Shown here: positions 1 through 4,639 of the stretch, piece after piece
Numbering within the stretch: the first letter of the stretch is position 1
Layout of the letters: every line of letters starts with the position of its first letter
Source of the DNA: Bacteroidales bacterium
GTDB taxonomy: Bacteria; Bacteroidota; Bacteroidia; Bacteroidales; Paludibacteraceae
Length of the DNA stretch: 6,683 nucleotides
Direction of reading: 5' to 3'
Assembly: GCA_900766775.1 (NCBI GenBank)
Contig: CAAFXN010000013.1
Coordinates: forward strand, 1 to 6,683
Position numbers and translations under genes: made by a program
Notes under the pieces: model-generated
Database searches by the model: none
What the model saw: the letters and a program-made list of their open reading frames with translations, nothing else
Told to the model about the DNA's origin: nothing

Positions 1-20
1 ACACGACGCTCTTCCGATCT
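1..20 (+). other. Illumina TruSeq adapter remnant (sequencing artefact)
   Basis: Bases 1-20, ACACGACGCTCTTCCGATCT, are identical to the 3' end of the Illumina TruSeq/universal read-1 adapter. This is where that adapter meets the insert, and the map reading frame begins directly after it at base 21. Read in the map frame, the adapter bases do not continue the methionine aminopeptidase sequence. It is untrimmed library adapter at a contig end, not biology, and should be masked. Confidence 0.97.
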
Positions 21-165
21 TGATAAACTCGTATGCCACCTTGTCCAATTCGGCAGTCGTAACACCCGGCTTGATGACTTTTGCCAGTTCGGCAAAAGTC
101 TTACCAAGCAGGATATTGCTTTGGCGCATCAGTTCTACCTCTTCGTCTGTCTTAAGGAAAATCAT
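21..165 (-). CDS. map: Type I methionine aminopeptidase, N-terminal fragment
   Basis: Map removes the initiator methionine from nascent cytosolic proteins when the second residue is small; it is a dinuclear metal enzyme. Only the first 48 residues are present, beginning MIFLKTDEEVELMRQSNILL and running through the family motif IKPGVTTAELD (residues 31-41). This is the N-terminal helical part; all metal ligands and the catalytic histidines lie in the missing C-terminal ~210 residues. The ATG at 163-165 gives the usual Bacteroidetes start (MIFLK). The gene is cut by the adapter at base 20/21, so the truncation is an assembly end and not a mutation. It follows secY after 34 bases, the common secY-map order of Bacteroidetes. 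No Shine-Dalgarno sequence is visible; the spacer has a weak 5-bp inverted repeat at 175-187. Confidence 0.93.
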
Positions 166-199
166 CTGTACGTTACTAACACTTAGTCCTTAATGCAGA

Positions 200-1540
200 T
201 TAGTACGCCATAGCGCCGGAGCGACCTTTGATGCGCATGCCGGACTCGAAGAATCCGTCGTAGTGGCGCATGAGCAGATGACTCTCGATTTGCTGAAGGG
301 TATCCAATATCACACCCACCATAATCAGAAGGCTGGTACCGCCATAGAACTGCGCAAAGCCCATGCTCACACCAAAGAGGCGAGCAAAAGCAGGCAGGAT
401 TGCGATGATAGCCAACAGGATGGAACCAGGGAGCGTGATGCGCGACATAATAGAATCGATATACTCAGCCGTTTTCTTACCGGGCTTCACACCGGGGATA
501 AAACCATTGTTCAGTTTCAGATTTTCTGCCATCTGAACCGGATTGATGATAATAGCGGTGTAGAAATAGGTGAAGGCGATGATGAGGATAGCGAAGACGA
601 GGTTGTACCAGAAGCCGTTGTTATCACTGAACGCACGCACGAATGCGCCACTAGAATCCGAGTTGAAGCCCGCGAAAGCGATAGGAATAAACATGATGGC
701 TTGCGCGAAGATGATAGGCATCACGTTGGCTGCATTCACCTTCAGAGGAATGTACTGACGTACACCGCCATACTGCTTATTACCTTGGATGCGTTTTGCA
801 TACTGCACAGGGATACGGCGAGTAGCCTGTACCAATGCGATTGCAAATGCAAACACTGCAATCAAGAAGACAATCTCAACGATGAACACCATCAAACCGC
901 CACCTGCTTCGTTCAAACGGCTAGAGAACTCTTGAATGACAGCAGCAGGGAAACGCGCGATAATACCAATCAAGATGATGAAGGAAATACCATTTCCCAC
1001 ACCACGGTCGGTAATGCGCTCACCCAACCACATCACAAACATAGAGCCCGCGCAAAGCAGGATAGTAGAGGATATGGTGAACCAGTTGAAACCGATATCC
1101 AACACTTGCCCTGCCTGTCTCATTTGTGCACTAAGATTCCATAAGTAACTGGGACCTTGGAACAGCAGGATAGCCACCGTCAGGTAACGTGTGATTTGAT
1201 TCATCTTTTGGCGCCCCGACTCACCCTCTTTCTGCATCTTTTGGAAATACGGCACTGCTATGGTGAGCAGCTGTATCACGATAGACGCGGAGATATAGGG
1301 CATGATACCGAGCGCAAAGATAGATGCATTGGAGAACGCACCACCCGAGAACATATCCAAAAGTGCCATCAAGCCACCCGCTGTCTGCGAATGAAGTGCT
1401 GTCAGAGCCGTGGGGTCGATACCCGGGAGAACGATGAACGAACCGAAACGATAGATGAGCACGAACAAAAGCGTGGTCAACAATCGATTTCGGAGGTCCT
1501 CAATCTTCCAGATATTCTTACATGTTTCGATAAATTTCAT
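200..1540 (-). CDS. secY: Protein translocase subunit SecY
   Basis: SecY is the pore subunit of the SecYEG channel in the inner membrane, which passes unfolded proteins from the ribosome or SecA across or into the membrane. The product is 446 residues, close to the E. coli length of 443, with about ten hydrophobic segments. Visible landmarks are TM1 at about 20-40, the plug region and first SecY signature at about 60-92 (SIFALGIMPYISASIVIQLL, 73-92), the second signature WLGERITDRGVGNGIS at 171-186, the basic loop RRIPVQYAKR (241-250), the C5 cytosolic loop with NNGFIPGVKPGKKT (344-357) that faces the ribosome/SecA, and TM10 with GGTSLLIMVGVILDT (400-414). The ATG at 1538-1540 has an A-rich leader without Shine-Dalgarno. 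It is 64 bases downstream of rplO, past a strong hairpin, and ends in TAA. Confidence 0.98.
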   Translation of the reverse strand: MKFIETCKNIWKIEDLRNRLLTTLLFVLIYRFGSFIVLPGIDPTALTALHSQTAGGLMALLDMFSGGAFSNASIFALGIMPYISASIVIQLLTIAVPYFQKMQKEGESGRQKMNQITRYLTVAILLFQGPSYLWNLSAQMRQAGQVLDIGFNWFTISSTILLCAGSMFVMWLGERITDRGVGNGISFIILIGIIARFPAAVIQEFSSRLNEAGGGLMVFIVEIVFLIAVFAFAIALVQATRRIPVQYAKRIQGNKQYGGVRQYIPLKVNAANVMPIIFAQAIMFIPIAFAGFNSDSSGAFVRAFSDNNGFWYNLVFAILIIAFTYFYTAIIINPVQMAENLKLNNGFIPGVKPGKKTAEYIDSIMSRITLPGSILLAIIAILPAFARLFGVSMGFAQFYGGTSLLIMVGVILDTLQQIESHLLMRHYDGFFESGMRIKGRSGAMAY

Positions 1541-1566
1541 TTACTTTGCGTTTTTGAAAGGGAAAC

Positions 1567-1591
1567 GGATAGGAGTCCGAAACTCCTATCC
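1567..1591 (-). promoter_or_regulatory. Strong hairpin in the rplO-secY spacer
   Basis: In the transcribed sense, arms GGATAGGAGT and ACTCCTATCC form a perfect 10-bp stem around the 5-base loop TTCGG. It starts 13 bases past the rplO stop and ends 26 bases before the secY ATG. What follows is GTTTCCCTTTC, not a clean U-tract, so a full intrinsic terminator is unlikely; on the plus strand no T-run follows either. Inferred roles are partial attenuation, an RNA-processing site or a 3'-end stabiliser that lowers SecY output relative to ribosomal proteins. The structure is seen; the role is not. Confidence 0.7.
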
Positions 1592-1604
1592 CATCGCCCG
1601 ACGA

Positions 1605-2051
1605 TTAAATCTTCACAATAGTACCGCCTGCAGCCGTGATAGCCTCTTCAGCCGATTTGCTGAAAGCGTTTGCCTCAACTTTCAGTTTGGCGGTCAGCGT
1701 ACCGTTACCGAGAATCTTCACCAGTGCGGTCTTGCTTACGAAACCTGCCTCGCGAAGTTCTGCCAATCCGATTTTCTCGAGGTTTTTAGCCTCTGCCAAT
1801 GCTTGGAGCACTGCGAGGTTGATAGCCTTGTACTCAACGTGGTTGATGTTCTTGAAGCCGAACTTCGGAAGACGACGTTGCATAGGCATCTGTCCACCCT
1901 CGAAACCGATTTTCTTCGAGTAACCGGAACGCGACTTAGCACCCTTATGACCACGGGTAGAAGTGCCACCAAGACCCGAACCGGCACCACGACCGATACG
2001 CTTAGCGGTCTTCACAGAACCTGCAGCCGGCGTTAAATTATGTAATTCCAT
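1605..2051 (-). CDS. rplO: 50S ribosomal protein L15 (uL15)
   Basis: L15 binds 23S rRNA and helps late 50S assembly. The 148-residue product has the long glycine/arginine-rich N-terminal extension typical of the family (GRGAGSGLGGTSTRGHKG, 20-37) that snakes into the rRNA, then FEGGQMPMQRRLPKFGF (50-66), then a globular C-terminal domain ending in the family-like GGTIVKI. The start is set at the ATG 2049-2051 (MELHNLTPAAGS), the conserved L15 N-terminus. An in-frame ATG 30 bases upstream (MINPLVIK...) overlaps the rpmD stop and has no family match. There is a 22-base gap after rpmD, an AT-rich leader without Shine-Dalgarno, and a TAA stop. Confidence 0.98.
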   Translation of the reverse strand: MELHNLTPAAGSVKTAKRIGRGAGSGLGGTSTRGHKGAKSRSGYSKKIGFEGGQMPMQRRLPKFGFKNINHVEYKAINLAVLQALAEAKNLEKIGLAELREAGFVSKTALVKILGNGTLTAKLKVEANAFSKSAEEAITAAGGTIVKI

Positions 2052-2073
2052 AATGATTTTAATTACTAAAGGG

Positions 2074-2250
2074 TTAATCAATTACTTTTACCAAGTGTTT
2101 TACCTTGTTTACCATACCGAGGATAGCAGGAGTTGCCTCATGCTCTACGATGGCATTCATCTTACGGAGGCCCAAAGCCGCCATAGTCTCTTTCTGTACT
2201 TTCGGGCAGCGGATGATGCTGCGTACTTGTTGAATCTTAATAGTTGCCAT
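2074..2250 (-). CDS. rpmD: 50S ribosomal protein L30 (uL30)
   Basis: L30 is a small 23S rRNA-binding protein of the large subunit. I translated this short gene by hand: 58 residues, starting MATIKIQQVRSIIRCPKVQK, with the family centre TMAALGLRKMNAIVEHEATP (22-41) and the C-terminus GMVNKVKHLVKVID (45-58). This matches the standard bacterial L30 plan (I-x-Q-V-x-S-I-I, LGLRK, VNKVKHLVKV) and its usual length of about 58-60. It sits in its canonical place between rpsE (15-base gap) and rplO (22-base gap). The leader just before ATG reads CGAAGACT, sharing AGACTATG with rplF and rpsN. Stop TAA. Confidence 0.97.
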   Translation of the reverse strand: MATIKIQQVRSIIRCPKVQKETMAALGLRKMNAIVEHEATPAILGMVNKVKHLVKVID

Positions 2251-2265
2251 AGTCTTCGATACGTA

Positions 2266-2772
2266 TTATCCGTTAAACACTGTAGAGAGGCTCACGCCGC
2301 GGTTTTGTGCTACGGTGCGTGCATCGCGCAATTCTGCGAGAGCAGCGATAGTAGCCTTCACGAGGTTGTGAGGGTTGGAAGAACCTTTTGCCTTAGCCAG
2401 CACGTCGTTTACACCCACCGACTCCAGTACAGCACGCATAGCACCACCGGCTTTTACTCCGGTACCTTCGCTTGCGGGCTGGATATACACACGTGCGCCG
2501 CCGAACTTAGCATACTGCTCGTGGGGGATAGTACCTTTCAGTACAGGCACTTGAATGAGGTTCTTCTTTGCAGCCTCTGTAGCCTTAGCAATAGCCGCCG
2601 TAACTTCACCTGCCTTACCCAGACCGTGACCTACGATGCCATTTCCATTTCCTACAACGACGATGGCTGCGAATGTAAAGGTGCGACCACCTTTCGTAAC
2701 TTTCGTTACGCGGTTAACTGCGACGAGGCGCTCCTTGAGTTCCAAGTCTTGTGTTGTTTTAACTCGATTCAT
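2266..2772 (-). CDS. rpsE: 30S ribosomal protein S5 (uS5)
   Basis: S5 lines the mRNA entry channel of the 30S subunit and affects decoding accuracy; changes in it give ribosomal-ambiguity or spectinomycin-resistance phenotypes in other bacteria. The 168-residue product has the N-terminal double-stranded-RNA-binding fold with VTKVTKGGRTFTFAAIVVVG (22-41) and GLGKAGEV (50-57). The C-terminal domain has PHEQYAKFGGARV, GTGVKAGGAMRAVLE and KGSSNPHNLVKAT (129-141). The start chosen is ATG 2770-2772 (MNRVKTTQDLELKERL), which matches the Bacteroidetes S5 N-terminus. An upstream in-frame ATG at 2820 would run 32 bases into rplR and is unlikely. The 16-base gap after rplR has the leader AAACACGAAGACTAAG with no clear Shine-Dalgarno. 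Stop TAA. Confidence 0.97.
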   Translation of the reverse strand: MNRVKTTQDLELKERLVAVNRVTKVTKGGRTFTFAAIVVVGNGNGIVGHGLGKAGEVTAAIAKATEAAKKNLIQVPVLKGTIPHEQYAKFGGARVYIQPASEGTGVKAGGAMRAVLESVGVNDVLAKAKGSSNPHNLVKATIAALAELRDARTVAQNRGVSLSTVFNG

Positions 2773-2788
2773 CTTAGTCTTCGTGTTT

Positions 2789-3133
2789 TTAGAATTGGAG
2801 ACCTGCTTCGCGAGCAGCATCTGCTAATGATTGTACTCGACCATGATAGAGGTAACCGTTGCGGTCGAAAACGACTTCGTTCACACCGGCTTTCTTTGCA
2901 GCCTCGGCAATAGCCTTACCTACGAGGGCTGCTTTCTCCGACTTGGTCATTTTATCTTTGATTCCGAGGGACGATGCGCTGGCGAGTGTTACGCCTTTGG
3001 TATCGTCAATCACTTGTGCGTAGATTTGGCTGTTGCTACGGAATACGGTCAGACGAGGACGCTCAGCAGTACCCGACACCTTGGTGCGGATAGAAGCTTT
3101 AATCTTGAGTCTTCTTGCTATTTTCTGAATCAT
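2789..3133 (-). CDS. rplR: 50S ribosomal protein L18 (uL18)
   Basis: L18 binds 5S rRNA and, with L5, anchors it in the central protuberance of the 50S subunit. The 114-residue product matches the Bacteroidetes length. It has a basic N-terminus (KIARRLKIKASIRTKVSGTAERPRL, 4-28, broken here by family-conserved GTAERPRL at 21-28), FRSNSQIYAQVIDD (31-44), and the signature C-terminal block VVFDRNGYLYHGRV (87-100) followed by LADAAREAGLQF. The start ATG 3131-3133 is preceded by AAAGGAAG six bases upstream of the start when measured from GGA, a usable Shine-Dalgarno sequence. It lies 15 bases after rplF and 16 before rpsE. Stop TAA. Confidence 0.98.
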   Translation of the reverse strand: MIQKIARRLKIKASIRTKVSGTAERPRLTVFRSNSQIYAQVIDDTKGVTLASASSLGIKDKMTKSEKAALVGKAIAEAAKKAGVNEVVFDRNGYLYHGRVQSLADAAREAGLQF

Positions 3134-3137
3134 AATA

Positions 3138-3145
3138 CTTCCTTT
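3138..3145 (-). promoter_or_regulatory. Shine-Dalgarno-like site for rplR
   Basis: The sense sequence AAAGGAAG lies in the 15-base rplF-rplR spacer. The spacer from GGA to the ATG is AGTATT, six bases, which is a workable distance. It supports the start at 3133. Such sites are uncommon in Bacteroidota, where the anti-Shine-Dalgarno is usually occluded. Confidence 0.5.
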
Positions 3146-3148
3146 CTA

Positions 3149-3706
3149 TTATTTACCAGCCGACTTACCAGCCTTGCGACGTACAACTTCACCTTGGAAA
3201 CGAATACCCTTACCCTTATAGGGCTCCGGCTTACGGAACGAGCGAATCTTTGCGCAAACCTGACCGAGCAGTTGCTTGTCAGACGACTCTAAGATTACAA
3301 GCGGGTTCTGGTTACGTTCCGACTTAGTCTCCACCTTAATCTCCTTGGGTAAACCCAAATAGATGGGGTGGGTATAACCGAGCGAGAGGTTGAGCACCTG
3401 GGGTTGAGACAACTCCACACGATAGCCGACACCTACAAACTCCAATACTTTCTTATAACCATCGTGCACACCTACCACCATATTGTGGATTAAAGCACGA
3501 TACAAACCGTGTTTCGAGCGCATCTCCTTCTCATCGTTGGGACGAGTAACATGGCACACGCCATCTTCTACGCTTACGCCGATCTGAGGATCAACAGCCT
3601 GGGTCAATTCCCCCTTAGGACCTTTCACGGTTACAACATTCTCAGGGCTAACGGTTACTGTTACGCCTGCAGGGATTGCGATAGGTAATTTACCAATTCT
3701 TGACAT
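3149..3706 (-). CDS. rplF: 50S ribosomal protein L6 (uL6)
   Basis: L6 sits near the sarcin-ricin loop and the factor-binding region of the 50S subunit. The 185-residue product shows the two tandem alpha/beta domains of the family. The N-terminal domain starts MSRIGKLPIAIPAGV (1-15) with VTVKGPKGELTQ (25-36) and SKHGLYRALIHNMVVGV (64-80). The second domain has YKKVLEFVGVGYRVEL (84-99) and ends with the L6 signature PEPYKGKGIRF (160-170). The tail VVRRKAGKSAGK is basic. The ATG at 3704-3706 is backed by an unusually strong Shine-Dalgarno sequence (AAGGAGG, eight-base spacing). It is 18 bases after rpsH and 15 before rplR. Stop TAA. Confidence 0.98.
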   Translation of the reverse strand: MSRIGKLPIAIPAGVTVTVSPENVVTVKGPKGELTQAVDPQIGVSVEDGVCHVTRPNDEKEMRSKHGLYRALIHNMVVGVHDGYKKVLEFVGVGYRVELSQPQVLNLSLGYTHPIYLGLPKEIKVETKSERNQNPLVILESSDKQLLGQVCAKIRSFRKPEPYKGKGIRFQGEVVRRKAGKSAGK

Positions 3707-3714
3707 AGTCTTCT

Positions 3715-3721
3715 CCTCCTT
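3715..3721 (-). promoter_or_regulatory. Strong Shine-Dalgarno site for rplF
   Basis: The sense sequence AAGGAGG is a perfect complement to the 16S anti-Shine-Dalgarno core CCTCCTT. It sits eight bases upstream of the rplF ATG, within the 18-base rpsH-rplF spacer and three bases past the rpsH stop. It is the strongest such site in the window and fixes the rplF start. Confidence 0.75.
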
Positions 3722-3724
3722 ACA

Positions 3725-4120
3725 TTAATAAACATAACAAATAACCTCACCACCCAACTGCTGGCCACGAGCTTCCTTGTCGGTCATCACACCCTTCGAA
3801 GTAGAAAGGATAGCGATACCGAGACCATTCAGTACGCGCGGCATATCACGATAGCCTGCATACTTACGAAGACCGGGGGTAGATACACGTTGTAAACACT
3901 TGATGGCGTTAACTTTGTTAACGGGATCATACTTCAAGGCAATCTTGATCGTGCCTTGAGGCCCATCTTCCACGAACTTGTAGGAAAGGATATAGCCTTT
4001 CTCAAACAAGATACGCGTGATCTCTTTCTTCAGATTCGAAGCCGGCACCTCTACTACGCGATGACCAGCTTTGATTGCATTCCTGAGTCGAGTCAGGTAA
4101 TCTGCGATAGGATCTGTCAT
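3725..4120 (-). CDS. rpsH: 30S ribosomal protein S8 (uS8)
   Basis: S8 is a primary 16S rRNA-binding protein that organises the central domain (helix 21). In E. coli it is also the translational repressor of the spc operon. The 131-residue product starts with the canonical MTDPIADYLTRLRNA (1-15) and has PASNLKKEITRIL (26-38). It carries the S8 signature GLGIAILSTSKGVMTDKEA (99-117) and ends GGEVICYVY. The ATG at 4118-4120 lies behind an AC-rich leader (TTTAACAACAAAACATTT) without Shine-Dalgarno. Its upstream gap to rpsN is 243 bases, by far the longest in the cluster, so it may head a separately controlled part of the operon (inference). Stop TAA, 18 bases before rplF. Confidence 0.98.
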   Translation of the reverse strand: MTDPIADYLTRLRNAIKAGHRVVEVPASNLKKEITRILFEKGYILSYKFVEDGPQGTIKIALKYDPVNKVNAIKCLQRVSTPGLRKYAGYRDMPRVLNGLGIAILSTSKGVMTDKEARGQQLGGEVICYVY

Positions 4121-4142
4121 AAATGTTTTGTTGTTAAATTAA

Positions 4143-4157
4143 TCCCGCCTGTCGGGA
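4143..4157 (-). promoter_or_regulatory. Short GC hairpin upstream of rpsH
   Basis: In the sense strand TCCCG and CGGGA form a 5-bp stem around the loop ACAGG, extendable by one G-U pair. It is the only GC-rich patch in the AT-rich 60 bases before rpsH and ends 22 bases before the ATG. It could be a leader element; a resemblance to the S8-binding site on 16S rRNA cannot be judged by eye. Confidence 0.4.
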
Positions 4158-4206
4158 CAATATTTAATAATTTATTTTCAAGTCTGCCATCTCGCAAGGA
4201 GAAGTG

Positions 4207-4214
4207 CAAACATA
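4207..4214 (-). promoter_or_regulatory. Candidate Bacteroidetes -7 promoter element
   Basis: The sense sequence TATGTTTG fits the Bacteroidetes primary-sigma -7 consensus TAnnTTTG exactly. The -33 partner is weak: TATG (3 of 4 to TTTG) lies 21 bases upstream. It overlaps a TATAAT hexamer at its 5' side. If active, transcription would start roughly at 4200-4203 and give an rpsH leader of about 80 bases. It is an exact short match in an otherwise unexplained gap, so moderate to low confidence. Confidence 0.35.
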
Positions 4215-4222
4215 TTATACCC

Positions 4223-4237
4223 ACAAAAACCGTGCCA
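4223..4237 (-). promoter_or_regulatory. Sigma-54-like -24/-12 element
   Basis: The sense sequence TGGCACGGTTTTTGT matches the sigma-54 consensus TGGCAC-N5-TTGC at every fixed position except the last (T for C). The GG-N10-G spacing is kept. A start about 12 bases beyond the -12 G would be near 4212. Bacteroidales genomes commonly encode RpoN, but no activator gene or upstream enhancer pair is visible here, and ribosomal genes are not usual RpoN targets. Chance match is a real alternative. Confidence 0.3.
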
Positions 4238-4250
4238 TACTAATAGTATG
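4236..4250 (-). repeat. Inverted repeat overlapping the -24 element
   Basis: CATACT-ATT-AGTATG is a perfect 6-bp inverted repeat with a 3-base centre. It overlaps the GG of the sigma-54-like -24 motif, so it could be an operator for a dimeric regulator or a small RNA hairpin. No regulator can be named. Confidence 0.4.
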
Positions 4251-4280
4251 TCATATTAAAAATGCAGATTATTATGTTTT

Positions 4281-4302
4281 TTTGCCATCCTTGGCAGGCA
4301 AA
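4281..4302 (-). repeat. Hairpin in the rpsN-rpsH gap
   Basis: In the sense strand TTTGCC and GGCAAA pair as a 6-bp outer stem with a 10-base loop; TGCCA/TGGCA is an alternative inner 5-bp stem with loop AGGA. It is followed by seven A residues, not U, so it is not an intrinsic terminator for the operon. Confidence 0.4.
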
Positions 4303-4317
4303 CTATGGTAGTAAGTC

Positions 4318-4347
4318 TCCGGAGATGCGCTCAATGGCACCTCCGGA
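4318..4347 (-). promoter_or_regulatory. Strong hairpin just downstream of rpsN
   Basis: In the sense strand TCCGGAGGTGC pairs with GCATCTCCGGA as an 11-bp stem (one G-U) around the loop CATTGAGC, starting 16 bases after the rpsN stop. It lacks a following U-run, so a 3'-end stabiliser or processing site for the upstream half of the mRNA is a more likely role than full termination. It lies inside a 16-codon open frame (4303-4353). Confidence 0.6.
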
Positions 4348-4363
4348 AACCATGTAGGAGCAA

Positions 4364-4633
4364 TTACCAACTTGCTTTCTTCACGCCCGGGATTAAGCCT
4401 TTGGAAGCCATCTCACGGAACTGAATACGACTCAAGCCGAATGCACGCATGTAACCTTTCGGACGACCTGTGATCTTGCAACGGTTGTGCAGACGAACAG
4501 GGCTTGCGTTCTTAGGCAGGGCTTGGAGACCGATGTAGTCACCATCCTTGAGGAGTTGTGCACGCTTAGCAGCATATTTAGCCACCAACTTAGCGCGCTT
4601 TACCTCGCGGGCTTTCATTGATTCTTTTGCCAT
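4364..4633 (-). CDS. rpsN: 30S ribosomal protein S14 (uS14), zinc-free type
   Basis: S14 is a late-binding protein of the 30S head near the A and P sites. The 89-residue product starts MAKESMKAREVKRAKLVAKY and carries the signature RCKITGRPKGYMRAFGLSRIQFRE (51-74, conserved R, GRP, YMR, FGLSR, FRE), ending MASKGLIPGVKKASW. It has only one cysteine, so the CxxC...CxxC zinc site of the short 61-residue type is absent; this is the long, zinc-independent form. The start ATG is at 4631-4633, 6 bases after rplE, with AGACT before it and no Shine-Dalgarno. The C-terminus is complete, and the long gap follows. Stop TAA. Confidence 0.98.
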   Translation of the reverse strand: MAKESMKAREVKRAKLVAKYAAKRAQLLKDGDYIGLQALPKNASPVRLHNRCKITGRPKGYMRAFGLSRIQFREMASKGLIPGVKKASW

Positions 4634-4639
4634 AGTCTA

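Larger units (their letters stand above)
4121..4363 (-). other. Long rpsN-rpsH intergenic region with candidate regulatory structure
   Basis: This 243-base stretch has no convincing gene on either strand, while every other spacer in the ribosomal block is 2-22 bases. Reading with transcription it holds, in order, an 11-bp hairpin (4318-4347), a second hairpin (4281-4302) followed by an A-run, an AT-rich section, a palindrome (4236-4250), a sigma-54-like match (4223-4237), a Bacteroidetes-type -7 element (4207-4214), an AT-rich section and a short GC hairpin (4143-4157) 22 bases before the rpsH ATG. No intrinsic terminator is visible: no hairpin is followed by a U-run. I infer an internal promoter and/or mRNA leader for rpsH onward; this is unproven. 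Confidence 0.6.

Noticed and set aside
166..199. Regulatory hairpin in the secY-map spacer (175-187)
   Set aside because: The stem is only 5 AT-rich pairs with a 3-base loop, within chance expectation.
263..1144. 293-codon open frame on the plus strand
   Set aside because: It lies wholly antisense to secY, has no recognisable domain and is rich in His, Asp and Arg as expected from reading a membrane-protein gene backwards.
2052..2081. N-terminal extension of L15 to an upstream ATG at 2081
   Set aside because: The added ten residues overlap the rpmD stop and do not match the L15 N-terminus; MELHNLTP at 2051 does.
2773..2820. N-terminal extension of S5 to an upstream ATG at 2820
   Set aside because: It would overlap rplR by 32 bases and adds residues with no match to S5; MNRVKTTQ at 2772 fits Bacteroidetes S5.
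1963..2913. 316-codon open frame on the plus strand
   Set aside because: It runs antisense across rplO, rpmD, rpsE and part of rplR, all secure genes; the product is low-complexity nonsense with no family match.
4275..4302. Intrinsic terminator from the 4281-4302 hairpin and T-run
   Set aside because: The T-run is on the plus strand and lies 5' of the hairpin there; in the minus-strand transcript it is an A-run after the stem, so it fits a terminator in neither direction.
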